A stretch of 47,374 nucleotides of DNA from Bacteroidales bacterium (GTDB lineage Bacteria; Bacteroidota; Bacteroidia; Bacteroidales; GWF2-38-335). Shown one piece after another: positions 8,857 through 17,639 of this stretch (positions within the stretch are counted from its first letter, which is position 1; every line of letters starts with the position of its first letter). The stretch covers positions 1 through 47,374 of the forward strand of contig JAFGXD010000153.1 in the NCBI GenBank assembly GCA_016936815.1, read 5' to 3'. The notes beneath the pieces were generated by a model, which saw nothing but the letters and a program-made list of their open reading frames with translations, had not been told where the DNA came from and ran no database searches. The translations under genes were made by a program, and so were the position numbers.

Positions 8857-8920
8857 TGTATAAAAGTAAAAACTGATGAGTTTCTTTAATACTATTTACT
8901 AAGCTATTAAAATCCATACC

Positions 8921-10441
8921 CTATATTTTATACCCAATACTTTCTAAATTCCTTTTTATTCTTAATTCCAATTCCGCACTTTGCTTGAATTGCTCTGCCA
9001 GTTTTCCTGTTAACTCTTTCATTTTATCATCAAATGGTATTCCGTCGTCTTCAATTTCTTCCGTACCAACATATCTTCCGGGAGTTAATACAAAATTATT
9101 TGTTTCAACCTCAGTAATGCTTGCCGATTTACAAAAGCCGGCAATATCCTCATATTTGTTCTTGTCAGTTCTCCAAATATGGTAAGTTTCAGAAATCGTT
9201 TTTATATCATTGTCCGTTAAAATCTTATGTTTTCGATCGACCATTTCGCCCAATTTTCGGGCATCAATAAATAGTATTTCGTTGCTTCTGTCACGGTACT
9301 TACCATTGGTTTTATTCCTTGCTAAAAACCACAAGCAAGCCGGAATCTGCGTATTAAAAAACAATTGAGAGGGCAGGGCAACCATGCAATCCACCAAGCC
9401 TGCCTGAATCATGTTTTTGCGAATTTCTCCCTCGTTTCCGGAATTAGTGGTCATACTGCCGTTTGCCAAAACAATTCCTGCTGTTCCGTTGGGGCAGAGT
9501 TTATTAATAAACAATTGCAACCAGGCATAGTTAGCATTTCCGGTTGGGGGAACTCCATATCTCCACAAAGGGCTGTCCTGAAGCTGTTCGCCACCCCAAT
9601 CGCTTATATTAAACGGGGGATTAACCAAAATATAATCAGCTTTAAGGTCTTTGTGTTTATCATTATGGAAAGTATCTCCCAATTCAATTTTGGCATCTAT
9701 ACCCCGAATGGCAAGGTTCATTTTGCATAAACGGTGAGTTGTGGGGTTACTTTCCTGTCCATAAACAGCTATGTCTCCAATTTTACCACCATGTGCGTCA
9801 AGAAATTTTTCGCTTTGAACAAACATACCTCCACTACCGCAGCAACCATCGTAAATACGTCCGCTGTATGGCTCAAGCATTTCAACCAGAAGCTTAACAA
9901 TACTTTCGGGAGTATAAAACTGCCCTCCCTTTTTACCTTCGGCATCGGCAAACTGCCCAAGAAAATACTCATAAACCCTACCTAATAAATCTTTGCTTTT
10001 ATGTCCTGCTTCCCTGAAACCAATATTTCCGATTAAGTCAACAAGTTCACCCAAACGCTTTTTATCTAACGAAGGACGTGCATAATCTTTTGGCAGGACA
10101 CCTTTTAAAGAAGCATTTTCCTTTTCAATGGCATCCATGGCATCGTCAATATCTTTACCAATGGTAGGCTGTTTTGCTCTTTCGTGTTGCAGGTAATCCC
10201 AACGGGCTTTTACCGGAACATAAAAAATATTTTCAGCCAAATATTCATCCTTATCTTCAGCATCGGAATATTCATCAGCAAAAAGTTTTTCGAATAATTC
10301 CTTGAAGGAATCTGAAATATATTTTAGAAAAATCAATCCAAGAACCACGTGCTTATATTCAGCAGCATCCATATTGCTCCGGAGTTTATCAGCTGCAAGC
10401 CATAAAGTTTTTTCTAGTGTTTGTTCAGTATCTTTTGCCAT
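8921..10441 (-). CDS. hsdM: Type I restriction-modification methyltransferase subunit (HsdM)
   Basis: This subunit methylates adenine in the host target using S-adenosylmethionine and forms the modification core with HsdS. The 506-aa length is normal. The N-terminal HsdM domain ([24 protein letters not shown], 8-31) is followed by the SAM-binding motif DGCCGSGG at 198-205 (the common form is DPxCGSGG, so the Pro is Gly here) and the catalytic NPPF at 274-277. The C-terminal helical part ends [13 protein letters not shown]. It is the first gene of the operon; hsdS and hsdR follow only after the cargo genes. The ATG at 10441 begins the conserved N-terminus. A TAGTTTTG box at 10508-10515 on this strand may be its promoter. 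Confidence 0.95.
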   Translation of the reverse strand: MAKDTEQTLEKTLWLAADKLRSNMDAAEYKHVVLGLIFLKYISDSFKELFEKLFADEYSDAEDKDEYLAENIFYVPVKARWDYLQHERAKQPTIGKDIDDAMDAIEKENASLKGVLPKDYARPSLDKKRLGELVDLIGNIGFREAGHKSKDLLGRVYEYFLGQFADAEGKKGGQFYTPESIVKLLVEMLEPYSGRIYDGCCGSGGMFVQSEKFLDAHGGKIGDIAVYGQESNPTTHRLCKMNLAIRGIDAKIELGDTFHNDKHKDLKADYILVNPPFNISDWGGEQLQDSPLWRYGVPPTGNANYAWLQLFINKLCPNGTAGIVLANGSMTTNSGNEGEIRKNMIQAGLVDCMVALPSQLFFNTQIPACLWFLARNKTNGKYRDRSNEILFIDARKLGEMVDRKHKILTDNDIKTISETYHIWRTDKNKYEDIAGFCKSASITEVETNNFVLTPGRYVGTEEIEDDGIPFDDKMKELTGKLAEQFKQSAELELRIKRNLESIGYKI

Positions 10442-10507
10442 TTATCACTTATTAATACGATTTCACGAGCCATAATTTCAACATGCTTCTAAGTCTATTA
10501 TGACATT

Positions 10508-10515
10508 CAAAACTA
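10508..10515 (-). promoter_or_regulatory. Possible -7 box for the hsdM operon
   Basis: On the minus strand the sequence reads TAGTTTTG, matching the Bacteroidota -7 form TAnnTTTG, 67 nt upstream of the hsdM ATG. The only TTTG further upstream is 24 nt away, longer than the usual 19-21, so the match is partial. Confidence 0.35.
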
Positions 10516-10639
10516 ATAAATATTTGATAAATATTGCTTCAAAAGGGGTAGTAAAAACATTTTTTCTGAAACTTATTCTATTTGGAACATTATTATTTTA
10601 AATACAAAAAAAACTTTTTTTGCATTTTCCACTTATACA

Positions 10640-10760
10640 CTTATATCAACACCCTTTATTTTATTGATTATCAAGTGTTATAAGCAGTCGTTTTTTTGAA
10701 TTTTCAGCCTATATCAACCTTATAACATATATCGATATAAGTTATAGGGTTGATATAAGT
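10640..10760. repeat. Palindrome and repeated half-sites upstream of hsdM
   Basis: TATATCAACCTTATAAC (10710-10726) and GTTATAGGGTTGATATA (10741-10757) are inverted copies with one mismatch. The 14-nt centre contains TATATCGATATA, itself a perfect palindrome. A further half-site CTTATATCAACAC lies at 10640. In all the word TATATCAAC appears three times. This is the layout of an operator for a dimeric regulator or of iterated sites for a DNA-processing protein. It lies about 270 bp upstream of hsdM. Confidence 0.65.
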
Positions 10761-11224
10761 AGAAATAGTATACATATCAGTGTGTATTTATCTGATTTTC
10801 TGCAAATAAAAGCCTTGTGATATAAGGATATTAGTTCGTATTCAATTTTTTTATTTTTTCTCCGTGCAAAAATTTCTTTCTGAAAAATCGCATACTACAC
10901 TACTTCTTACCTAATAATCTTTGATGTAAGTATCGAAGTAGGCAGAAAAACCATCTTACTTTACTTACTATATTAATGATTTTTTGATTTCTGTAGTAAA
11001 ACATAGTAACTTATTCTAATAAGAATACTACATAAATAACTCAATAATATCAATGCTTTCAGCGGTTCGTTGTAAGGTAGTAAGTGGTTTTGGCATTTTT
11101 TAAATAATCTACAACTCTTATCGTATAAGCATTTCATTCATTTATTGAAGGAAATATTTACGAATCAAATTGTATGGAATAGCCACAAAAAGGGTATCAA
11201 GTTGCTCCCGAACTCTTGTCTAAA

Positions 11225-11255
11225 TTTGCATTAATTTCTTTCTTTTGTACCTTTG
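11225..11255 (+). promoter_or_regulatory. Bacteroidota-type promoter facing right
   Basis: TTTG at 11225-11228 and TACCTTTG at 11248-11255 are separated by 19 nt, a full match to the housekeeping promoter form TTTG-N19-TAnnTTTG. Transcription would begin near 11262. No plus-strand gene follows, which is why a non-coding RNA is proposed. Confidence 0.6.
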
Positions 11256-11281
11256 AAGGGTGGTTGCAGAGTACTGCAATC
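11238..11281 (+). repeat. 44-nt repeat, copy 1 (second copy at 22533)
   Basis: This segment matches 22533-22576 at 36 of 44 positions in the same orientation. It includes the TAnnTTTG box and the inverted repeat TTGCAG-N4-CTGCAA. In this copy the promoter also has a good -33 element. Confidence 0.65.
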
Positions 11282-11465
11282 CGGTTCTAAAACAAAATTG
11301 AAAGAATATTAGCATTCCAGTGGGCAAATCGTGAACACAGGTTTTTTGTCTGATAACTCAGTCTCAAACTCACACTGTTTTCGTAGAACTTCCTCCAAGG
11401 CTCCTCTAGACTTCGGCGGAGGCTGTCCACATAGCGCTTCATTTTGCAGTTTTCGAATTACAATT
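11262..11465 (+). ncRNA. Candidate structured small RNA
   Basis: The region downstream of the promoter is non-coding but has several complementary segments: a 5' hairpin (TTGCAG at 11263-11268 with CTGCAA at 11274-11279, tetraloop between), GAACACAG near 11331 with CTGTTTTC near 11374, and CCTCC near 11393 with GGAGG near 11418. A later TTGCAGT near 11444 could instead pair with ACTGCAA at 11273. Length and alternative pairing would fit a 6S-like or other regulatory RNA. No clear terminator marks the 3' end, so that end is a guess. Confidence 0.3.
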
Positions 11466-11651
11466 GAAAAAAGATTGAATAATAATGTTTATATTTAACA
11501 TATTTCATTTTTTACATTAAAAACATGTGATACGTTTACATCCTAATATGCTCAGATAAACCATATTACACAGGTTATACAGGTAATCTGGAATAATAAA
11601 GAGTTCCTTCCCTATTAGTCCTTTAGCCTTTTGCTAGCCATTTATGTTAAA

Positions 11652-12416
11652 TTACAAATTAAGCCATTTCTTGAATTCAGCCGATCGATCAATACTCACA
11701 ATAGTGTCAAATTCATCATCTGTTTTGGGTTTTAACTCAAGTTTAACACGACTACGTGAATAGTTTGCCATATTGGAAATTGAGACAATATTGATAATAT
11801 ACTTACGATTTATTCGAAAAAATGAGGAAGGATTTAGCATATCTTCGAGTTTATCTAAAGTAAAATCAACATTATAAGTAGATCCTTGTACTGTTCGAAG
11901 GTAAACACCTTTATCCATAACAAAGAAATATGCAATATCAGCAATTTCCACCAATTTAATTTTTGTGCCAACAGAAATAGAAAAACGTTCTCTATAGTTT
12001 CTTTCTTTTGTAGTTAACAAGTTGTAAAGGGATTGCAGATCCCTAGAGTCGCGGTGTAAACCACTAAAATGCTCGTACTTTTTTAATGCGGCTGCAAGTT
12101 CTTCATGAACAATAGGTTTAAGCAGGTAATCAATACTTTTTAGCTTAAATGCCTTTATTGCGTACTCGTCAAATGCAGTAGTAAATATTACGGGGCTAGA
12201 AATGTTTACTTGTTCGAAAATAGCAAAGCTAAGATCGTCTTCAAGGTGAATGTCAAGAAAAATGAGGTCCGGTTCTGCATTAAACCTGAACCATTTCACA
12301 GATTCTGCAACCGATTCGAGTTCGGCAAGAATTTTTATCTCGGGATTATAATTTTGAATCATTTTTTTCAATCGCAAGGTAGCAAACGCTTCATCTTCAA
12401 TTATTACGACTTTCAT
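11652..12416 (-). CDS. LytTR-family response regulator
   Basis: A 254-aa DNA-binding response regulator. The receiver domain (about 1-120) has the acidic pair ED at 7-8, the phosphoacceptor Asp55 in LIFLDIHL and Lys in DYLLKPI. The C-terminal LytTR domain (about 145-250) contains IADIAYFFVMDKGVYLRT and SFFRINRKYIINI, the usual DNA-contact region. A longer frame exists, but the ATG at 12416 begins the conserved MKVVIIEDE. It lies 28 nt after the LytS-type kinase and is surely its partner. Targets are unknown; the operon of membrane and redox genes upstream on the same strand is a candidate. Confidence 0.93.
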   Translation of the reverse strand: MKVVIIEDEAFATLRLKKMIQNYNPEIKILAELESVAESVKWFRFNAEPDLIFLDIHLEDDLSFAIFEQVNISSPVIFTTAFDEYAIKAFKLKSIDYLLKPIVHEELAAALKKYEHFSGLHRDSRDLQSLYNLLTTKERNYRERFSISVGTKIKLVEIADIAYFFVMDKGVYLRTVQGSTYNVDFTLDKLEDMLNPSSFFRINRKYIINIVSISNMANYSRSRVKLELKPKTDDEFDTIVSIDRSAEFKKWLNL

Positions 12417-12444
12417 TCTTCTATCAATTTTAATTGGTTTCAAT

Positions 12445-14571
12445 TTATTCAGACTTTATCAGAGGAAGTTTGGCAATAAAATGGTCTTTTGTTTTTATAA
12501 AGTCGGATTTTTTATCTGAGACTAATGCATATCTTCGCTTAATGTTTTCCAACCCAACCCCGGTTGAAACAAATTTGGTTTCTCGAAGATTCAGATTGTT
12601 AATAATATTTAATCGCATATTCTCATCAACGAATATTTGGATTTTTAAAGGGTGTATCTTTGAGAAAGTATTGTGTTTAATTGCATTCTCAATAATAAGT
12701 TGTATAGCAATAGGCAGTATTTGGTAATCATAGTACGATTTATCGATTTTTATTTCAATTAGAAGCTTCTCCATAAATCTAATTTCGAGCAAAAAGAGAT
12801 ATGCGTTCAGAAACTCAAGTTCGGTACTAAGGCTAACTAAATCTTTTTCCTTGTTTTCAAGTACATATCGATACACTTTTGAAAGCCTTTCCGTAAATGA
12901 TTCTGCCAAATCAGGATCAATCTTAATGAGCGAAGTTAATACGTTTAAACTATTAAATAAAAAATGTGGGTTTACTTGTTGTTTTAGCACTTCGAACTGC
13001 GATTGCAAGTTCTCTTTCTGAACCTTTAGCAACTGAGTGTTTGCTTCAGTGAGTTGCCTTGTTCGGTCAGCAACACTTTTTTCAAGAGTATTATTCATTC
13101 TCTCTAATTCTTCTTTTGCATGAAGTAATTTTAATTCTTGCTTTTTTCTTTCCGAAATATCAACAATAATTCCTCTACGCCCTACTATCTCACCATTTTC
13201 GATAATAGGGTTACCAAACACCATTACCGGGCAAAGAGTTCCGTCGCTTTTTATTGCAGTAAACTCGCCTGGATCGGTATCTATTCCTTGTGAAGATTTT
13301 TTGAAGTTTTCAATAATTCGAGCTCTATCCTTTGGAATAAAGCAATCAATGGCAGATTGCTTCTGATTAGGACTATTTGACAGGGGACCAAAAAACTCAT
13401 CGCCAGCCTTATTGCTCAACAAAACATCTCCATTAAGGTCTAACTCGAAAACTGGCTGAGGAAGCAAATTTAACAAATCTTTGTACTTTCTCTCAGATTC
13501 TTTTGCCTGAGTCTCTGCCAACTTTCTTCTTGTAATATCAATAATAATTCCGTCCAAAAACTTTATTTCTTTTTCTTGGTTTAGTATTCCTTTTCCATTC
13601 TCGTTAACCCAAACCTCTTGCCCATCCTTATGCATTAATCGGTACTCAAACTCATAGTGTTTTTGATTTATTATAGCTTCCAGAATGTTGTTTTTGCAAA
13701 ACTCCCTATCATCGGGATGAATAATTGATAAAAAAGACAGTTTATTATTTTCGATAAATTCTGATGCGTGATATCCTGTAATATCAAATATTTTTTCACT
13801 AATATATTGCATGGTGTAATGTTCATCTAAATAGCAACGAAAGGCAGCTCCGGCGAGATTTGCAAGTATACTATTCAATTGTTCTTTGCTTTCATTTAAC
13901 TGTTTTGTAATAATCTCACGTTTCTCAATTTCTTCTTCGAGATGCTTATTTAGTTTTTTTTCCCGATCTATTAGCTCCTGAGCGTATTTATTTTTTTCCT
14001 CTTCCATTTTTATCTGGGCTTCAAACATTTCTCTATTAGCTTGCTCAATAATAAGGTTTTGGTAAAATTTTTCTGCATTTATCTTTTCCTTCTCACTATC
14101 GTTGAGATAAATCCAAGCTTCAAGAATTGACATAAAAAATGCATTCACAACGCAATATATGAGTATGTTGTTAAAAAGAACATTTCTAAAGCCTTGAGGA
14201 TAGTTGCCTAATAAATGGGCAAAACTTGTTATAATTATTGAAACAGTAAAAGCAATTAAAAGCATTATTGAAAATTGAATAATAGCACGTTTAAGAACAC
14301 CTTTATTCCATTTTATTTTTTTGTTTAGAAACCGAATAACAAAAATATCAGGATATGCAATTGCAAACCCTGCGATTATGCTATAAATAGTCCCTCTAAT
14401 AAGTCTAATAGCAAATTCTGTAAAATTCTGCAATTCGTGATATCCACTATAATGGTTGTAAATTACGACAATTAGTTGTAAAACTAAAGCCATGCCCAGA
14501 ACAAGCTTAAATAACTTGCTGAACGGAAAGTGTTTGTGTAATTTTCCAATTGTCATACTATTAGTTGTCAT
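12445..14571 (-). CDS. LytS-type sensor histidine kinase with two PAS domains
   Basis: A 708-aa membrane sensor kinase. The N-terminus has about four membrane segments (roughly 20-40, 58-80, 96-118 and 128-150), followed by a long charged coiled coil (about 155-225), a PAS/PAC pair (about 225-355, ending FLDGIIIDITRRK), a second PAS/PAC pair (about 365-480, ending RRGIIVDISERKKQE) and another coiled coil. The catalytic part is the His_kinase/GHKL type: VNPHFLFNSLNVLTSLI with phospho-acceptor His536, the N box ENAIKHN near 628-634 and a G box STGVGLENIKRRY. It transfers phosphate to the LytTR regulator encoded next. No ligand can be read from the sequence; two PAS domains suggest a cytoplasmic small-molecule or redox signal. 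An alternative ATG lies five codons in. Confidence 0.93.
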   Translation of the reverse strand: MTTNSMTIGKLHKHFPFSKLFKLVLGMALVLQLIVVIYNHYSGYHELQNFTEFAIRLIRGTIYSIIAGFAIAYPDIFVIRFLNKKIKWNKGVLKRAIIQFSIMLLIAFTVSIIITSFAHLLGNYPQGFRNVLFNNILIYCVVNAFFMSILEAWIYLNDSEKEKINAEKFYQNLIIEQANREMFEAQIKMEEEKNKYAQELIDREKKLNKHLEEEIEKREIITKQLNESKEQLNSILANLAGAAFRCYLDEHYTMQYISEKIFDITGYHASEFIENNKLSFLSIIHPDDREFCKNNILEAIINQKHYEFEYRLMHKDGQEVWVNENGKGILNQEKEIKFLDGIIIDITRRKLAETQAKESERKYKDLLNLLPQPVFELDLNGDVLLSNKAGDEFFGPLSNSPNQKQSAIDCFIPKDRARIIENFKKSSQGIDTDPGEFTAIKSDGTLCPVMVFGNPIIENGEIVGRRGIIVDISERKKQELKLLHAKEELERMNNTLEKSVADRTRQLTEANTQLLKVQKENLQSQFEVLKQQVNPHFLFNSLNVLTSLIKIDPDLAESFTERLSKVYRYVLENKEKDLVSLSTELEFLNAYLFLLEIRFMEKLLIEIKIDKSYYDYQILPIAIQLIIENAIKHNTFSKIHPLKIQIFVDENMRLNIINNLNLRETKFVSTGVGLENIKRRYALVSDKKSDFIKTKDHFIAKLPLIKSE

Positions 14572-14692
14572 TTATTTCGGAATAAAAGTAATGAAGCTAT
14601 TTCATAAAAAAAAGAATATTGTAATGAAGGTAATAATATTAAGGTTTAAAATATTTCTGATTGGATTAACAAGTATTAATCATTTTGATGTT

Positions 14693-15811
14693 TTATTTAT
14701 CTGACATATTGATACTATTCTGCAAAACATCCTTCTCTATAATCTCCCTAAACTTTTCTATTTCTTCGAATAAGGGACCGTGAGCAGAATTCTCGAAAGT
14801 ATAAAACGCTTTCAATGGTGCATTTAGACGATTGAAATAATTTCTTGACAAATCGATATTAACGGTTAAATCGTACTTACCGCTTATAAAATAGATAGGG
14901 ATTTCAATTTTGGGATAATTTTCTGCAAAATCGATTTTTAGAGTTTCGTTCTTTAATTCTGTTTTGGGAAGAAAAAACAGCTTCGATTTCCAGATATTGC
15001 ATTTTTCCCTAAAGGTATAAGCCTTGCATGTCCATACGGGCAAAAAAATGTCCTTAAAAACAGATTTCATGTTGCGCATAGTTCCAATGCCTAATTCATG
15101 CATTAGTTTATCTCGAGTTCCTGAATTGTAAAAGGAAACTATATCAGATTCTGTTAGCAAGTTCCTGAATTTCATTAATTTTTTAACAGCTTGCTTATCG
15201 CCTATTCTCTTGAACTGCTTTAACATGAAGTCGTATGCAATTCTTTCTGATTCAATCTGATTGGTCAACTGTCCCATTGCAATATAGGCGTGGAAAAGTT
15301 CCGGAGCTTTTGCAACTACTGGTAAAGCAATGGTAGTTCCTCCAGACCAGGCAAGAATGTAGATTTTTTCCTTTGCAAATCTCCCTAATAAATAATTTGT
15401 TACTTCAATTGCATCGAATGCTAGCTGCTTAAGGTTCATACTTTCAATTGTGACCTCCGGATTATAGGATAGTCCACATCCACGTTGCTCCCAATAACAA
15501 ACGGTAAAAAAATCTTCAAGCCCGGGATTATATTTCTCTATCATAAAGAAATTTGGGAAACCAGGGCCGCCATGTACAAATAATAAAACCGGATTTTCAA
15601 TATTATTGCTCCTAATAAACATTCCTTGCTCAATTCCTCCTATGGTTATAAATATTTTTTCGGAAATACTCAATTTATTATTATCTATTTTTTCATTTGC
15701 ATGCAAATTCGTCTTGCCTGAAGATATTACTGAGGTGTAACCCACTAATGAAATTAATAACCCCATAAAGATTAATATTACAAAAAGTACCATTTTACCC
15801 CAATTTTTCAT
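14693..15811 (-). CDS. Membrane-anchored alpha/beta hydrolase (proline-iminopeptidase-like)
   Basis: A 372-aa protein with an N-terminal hydrophobic anchor (about 7-30), so the catalytic domain should lie outside the cytoplasm. The fold is alpha/beta hydrolase, close to prolyl aminopeptidases: oxyanion motif HGGPG at 80-84, WEQRGCGLS at 108-115, a nucleophile elbow AWSGG with Ser156 (the usual first Gly of GxSxG is Ala), a probable acid Asp314 in GKYD, and His344 in SAHGP. All three catalytic residues are present. The substrate cannot be read from the sequence; peptides or esters are both possible. It is 37 nt downstream of the flavodoxin/ferredoxin gene and upstream of the sensor kinase on the same strand. 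Confidence 0.85.
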   Translation of the reverse strand: MKNWGKMVLFVILIFMGLLISLVGYTSVISSGKTNLHANEKIDNNKLSISEKIFITIGGIEQGMFIRSNNIENPVLLFVHGGPGFPNFFMIEKYNPGLEDFFTVCYWEQRGCGLSYNPEVTIESMNLKQLAFDAIEVTNYLLGRFAKEKIYILAWSGGTTIALPVVAKAPELFHAYIAMGQLTNQIESERIAYDFMLKQFKRIGDKQAVKKLMKFRNLLTESDIVSFYNSGTRDKLMHELGIGTMRNMKSVFKDIFLPVWTCKAYTFREKCNIWKSKLFFLPKTELKNETLKIDFAENYPKIEIPIYFISGKYDLTVNIDLSRNYFNRLNAPLKAFYTFENSAHGPLFEEIEKFREIIEKDVLQNSINMSDK

Positions 15812-15848
15812 TAATAATTGATTCTATTTTTTTATTATAAATACATTT

Positions 15849-16664
15849 TTATTTACACTGTTTTAAATAAAGTGAAGTTCGCTTACTATGACGTTTTGCA
15901 ACCTTAATGGAATCTAGCCAACTATAATGAAGATTTATGGCTCGTTGATTGCAGTTGATAACGCATAAACGACACAGTGTACAGTCTAATTCATTTTTCG
16001 ACAAAGCTTTGTTTTTCTCAATATGGATTATTTCTAAAGGACAAACTTTAGCGCACTTTCCACAACCATTGCAATTATTATGGTTAAAGGTAACCCTATC
16101 ACCACAGAGAAGTACAGAAGTGCCATTGGTATTATAACAGTAAAAGTTTGTTAAGCCTTCTCGTATTGGCTGTTTGTTCTTAATCTGCAGATAATAATCT
16201 GGCATACAATATTGTGGCATTTCTTTTTGAATAAATCGAACCGCTTTTCTTAAGTCTTTTTCGTTAGGCTTGCCCTTATGACCTCCGCCAATTATTACCC
16301 AAGGTCCTGTCTCGTCATATCCACAAACCGAAAACTCAGCCATTATTTTTTTATTCTTATCTAAAAGAGCATTTTTTAATGGCTTGTGGTATTTTCCAAG
16401 AAAAGGATTGCCCCTACTCGAAAAGATGAATACATTCTGTTCAACGAAATTGAATTTCTCAACTATTTCAAAAATTTTTGGATGATGCCTGCCAAAGTAT
16501 ATGCCTGAACCCAAGCCAATTGTTTGGTAGCTATTTAAATCCATAGTTAATGCTTGATCTACTGAAATGAGTAAACACCCAAGTGTTTGAGCCATAGCTC
16601 TTGCCAATTTCATTGTGTTGTTGTTATAAATTGATTCAACAATAATTAAGCAGTTGTAATTCAT
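15849..16664 (-). CDS. Flavodoxin-ferredoxin fusion protein (EFR1-type)
   Basis: A 271-aa cytoplasmic redox protein. The N-terminal flavodoxin-like domain (about 1-165) starts YNCLIIVESIYNNNTMKLARAMA, a modified phosphate-binding loop, and has IGLGSGIYFGRHHPK near 50-65. The C-terminal part holds two 4Fe-4S clusters: CNGCGKCAKVCP (Cys198, 201, 204, 208) and CTLCRLCVINCN (Cys228, 231, 234, 238). Each set has all four cysteines, although the second ends CN rather than CP. It should shuttle electrons between flavin and iron-sulfur centres, but the partners are unknown. It lies between a small membrane protein and the hydrolase. Confidence 0.88.
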   Translation of the reverse strand: MNYNCLIIVESIYNNNTMKLARAMAQTLGCLLISVDQALTMDLNSYQTIGLGSGIYFGRHHPKIFEIVEKFNFVEQNVFIFSSRGNPFLGKYHKPLKNALLDKNKKIMAEFSVCGYDETGPWVIIGGGHKGKPNEKDLRKAVRFIQKEMPQYCMPDYYLQIKNKQPIREGLTNFYCYNTNGTSVLLCGDRVTFNHNNCNGCGKCAKVCPLEIIHIEKNKALSKNELDCTLCRLCVINCNQRAINLHYSWLDSIKVAKRHSKRTSLYLKQCK

Positions 16665-16726
16665 AATATTATGGTTTTTAGAGTTTTATTATCTTCCATT
16701 GTTTAAATAGTCTATAATTTTATTAG

Positions 16727-17152
16727 CTAAGAAGGTGTTGTTATTGCTCTAGGGAAAAATAAATCTCTTATTTTCAAACCTCCTTTCAATGCAAAAACAA
16801 AGTACAGAATTGTGAAAAGTCCATCTATAACACCGGTAAACCAAAATGTGCTTGGAAAATCTTTAACAAATAGAATAAAGCAGTAAAGAATCGAAAAGTA
16901 GAAAAGTCTCCCAAATACAAGGCATCCAACAATAAAAGAATAATGTCGTATATTTAAGGAGGATAGTAATTGTAAGTATGCAAAGCACAAAAAGAATGAG
17001 CCGAGAAAAATGGCGTAGAAAGAATCCATTGGAGGATTGTCAATGGTTCTGCCTGTTCCAATTACAAAAATGTAGAGAAATCCTGCTATGAGATCCCAAA
17101 TTCCGCTCAAGGCAAAAGTTATTGAAAGATGTTTTATAGAGTTATTTTTCAT
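16727..17152 (-). CDS. Small integral membrane protein, four predicted helices
   Basis: A 141-aa hydrophobic protein with about four membrane segments (roughly 9-32, 45-65, 70-95 and 102-124). Loops include GTGRTIDNPPMDSF near 32-46 and KDFPSTFW near 97-104. I do not recognise a family with certainty. It starts 10 nt after the lipoprotein gene stop and precedes the flavodoxin/ferredoxin gene, so it belongs to the same minus-strand run. It could anchor or assist the redox protein, but that is only inferred from order. Confidence 0.75.
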   Translation of the reverse strand: MKNNSIKHLSITFALSGIWDLIAGFLYIFVIGTGRTIDNPPMDSFYAIFLGSFFLCFAYLQLLSSLNIRHYSFIVGCLVFGRLFYFSILYCFILFVKDFPSTFWFTGVIDGLFTILYFVFALKGGLKIRDLFFPRAITTPS

Positions 17153-17162
17153 TTTTATATTT

Positions 17163-17531
17163 TTAATTTAAAGCAATTAAATGCATTTTTAATAGTCCGA
17201 TTCCTTTAATACTTTTGTATTTTAACCGCCAATTGCCGGGTATAGCAGATATTGTGTCATTTACCTCTCCAATTATTGAAGAGTCAAATTGTTCTGAAAA
17301 CACTAGTTTTCCATTTGGGTCAATCAACTCAACCAAAACTTCTCCCTCGTCCACAATAACCTCTCCGGCAAGAGTAATAAATTTTGCAGTATGGTCTACA
17401 TTCATAATTGTTATACCAATTGTGTCTTTTTCAAAATTTGTATCGAAACCAAAGCGAATGTTTGAGTCTTTTTGGCATGAACAAAAGAGAAAAAGTGATA
17501 TCATGGTGATTTGTAATATTTTATATTTCAT
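17163..17531 (-). CDS. Small lipoprotein
   Basis: A 122-aa exported protein. The N-terminus MKYKILQITMISLFLFCSC is a lipoprotein signal with lipobox LFCSC, lipidated at Cys19 or, less likely, Cys17. The rest is beta-rich, with EVIVDEGEVLVELIDPNGKLVF near 55-78, like a small immunoglobulin-type or beta-sandwich domain. No family is recognised. It is 10 nt upstream of the four-helix membrane protein and downstream of the barrel gene across an intergenic hairpin. Confidence 0.8.
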   Translation of the reverse strand: MKYKILQITMISLFLFCSCQKDSNIRFGFDTNFEKDTIGITIMNVDHTAKFITLAGEVIVDEGEVLVELIDPNGKLVFSEQFDSSIIGEVNDTISAIPGNWRLKYKSIKGIGLLKMHLIALN

Positions 17532-17587
17532 GCTGTTTTAAGTTAATTTTGTTAATAAAAAATGATGCCGCATTACCTGTAGTAGTA

Positions 17588-17634
17588 ATAATTATTATCG
17601 GGAAGAGTCAATAATCTCCCCCCGACATAATTAT
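17588..17634 (-). terminator. Intergenic hairpin after the barrel gene
   Basis: ATAATTATTATCGGGAAGAG (17588-17607) pairs with CTCCCCCCGACATAATTAT (17616-17634), leaving a short loop. The GC core GTCGGG/CCCGA is extended by A/T pairs. It lies just after the barrel-protein stop on the transcribed strand. There is no long T-run, so it may be a weak terminator or an mRNA-stabilising hairpin. Confidence 0.5.
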
Positions 17635-17639
17635 AATCA

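Larger units (their letters stand above)
10442..11651. other. 1.2-kb non-coding stretch between hsdM and the LytTR regulator
   Basis: No open frame with gene-like features was found on either strand. The stretch holds the hsdM upstream region, a long palindrome at 10710-10757 with related half-sites, AT-rich filler with several TACTAC/GTAGTA-like words (about 10880-11090), and a plus-strand promoter with a possible structured RNA at 11225-11465. From about 11466 to 11651 nothing is recognisable. Confidence 0.6.

Noticed and set aside
10860-11100. TACTAC/GTAGTA words as a CRISPR-like array
   Set aside because: Spacing and sequence are irregular and there is no repeated unit longer than about 8 nt.
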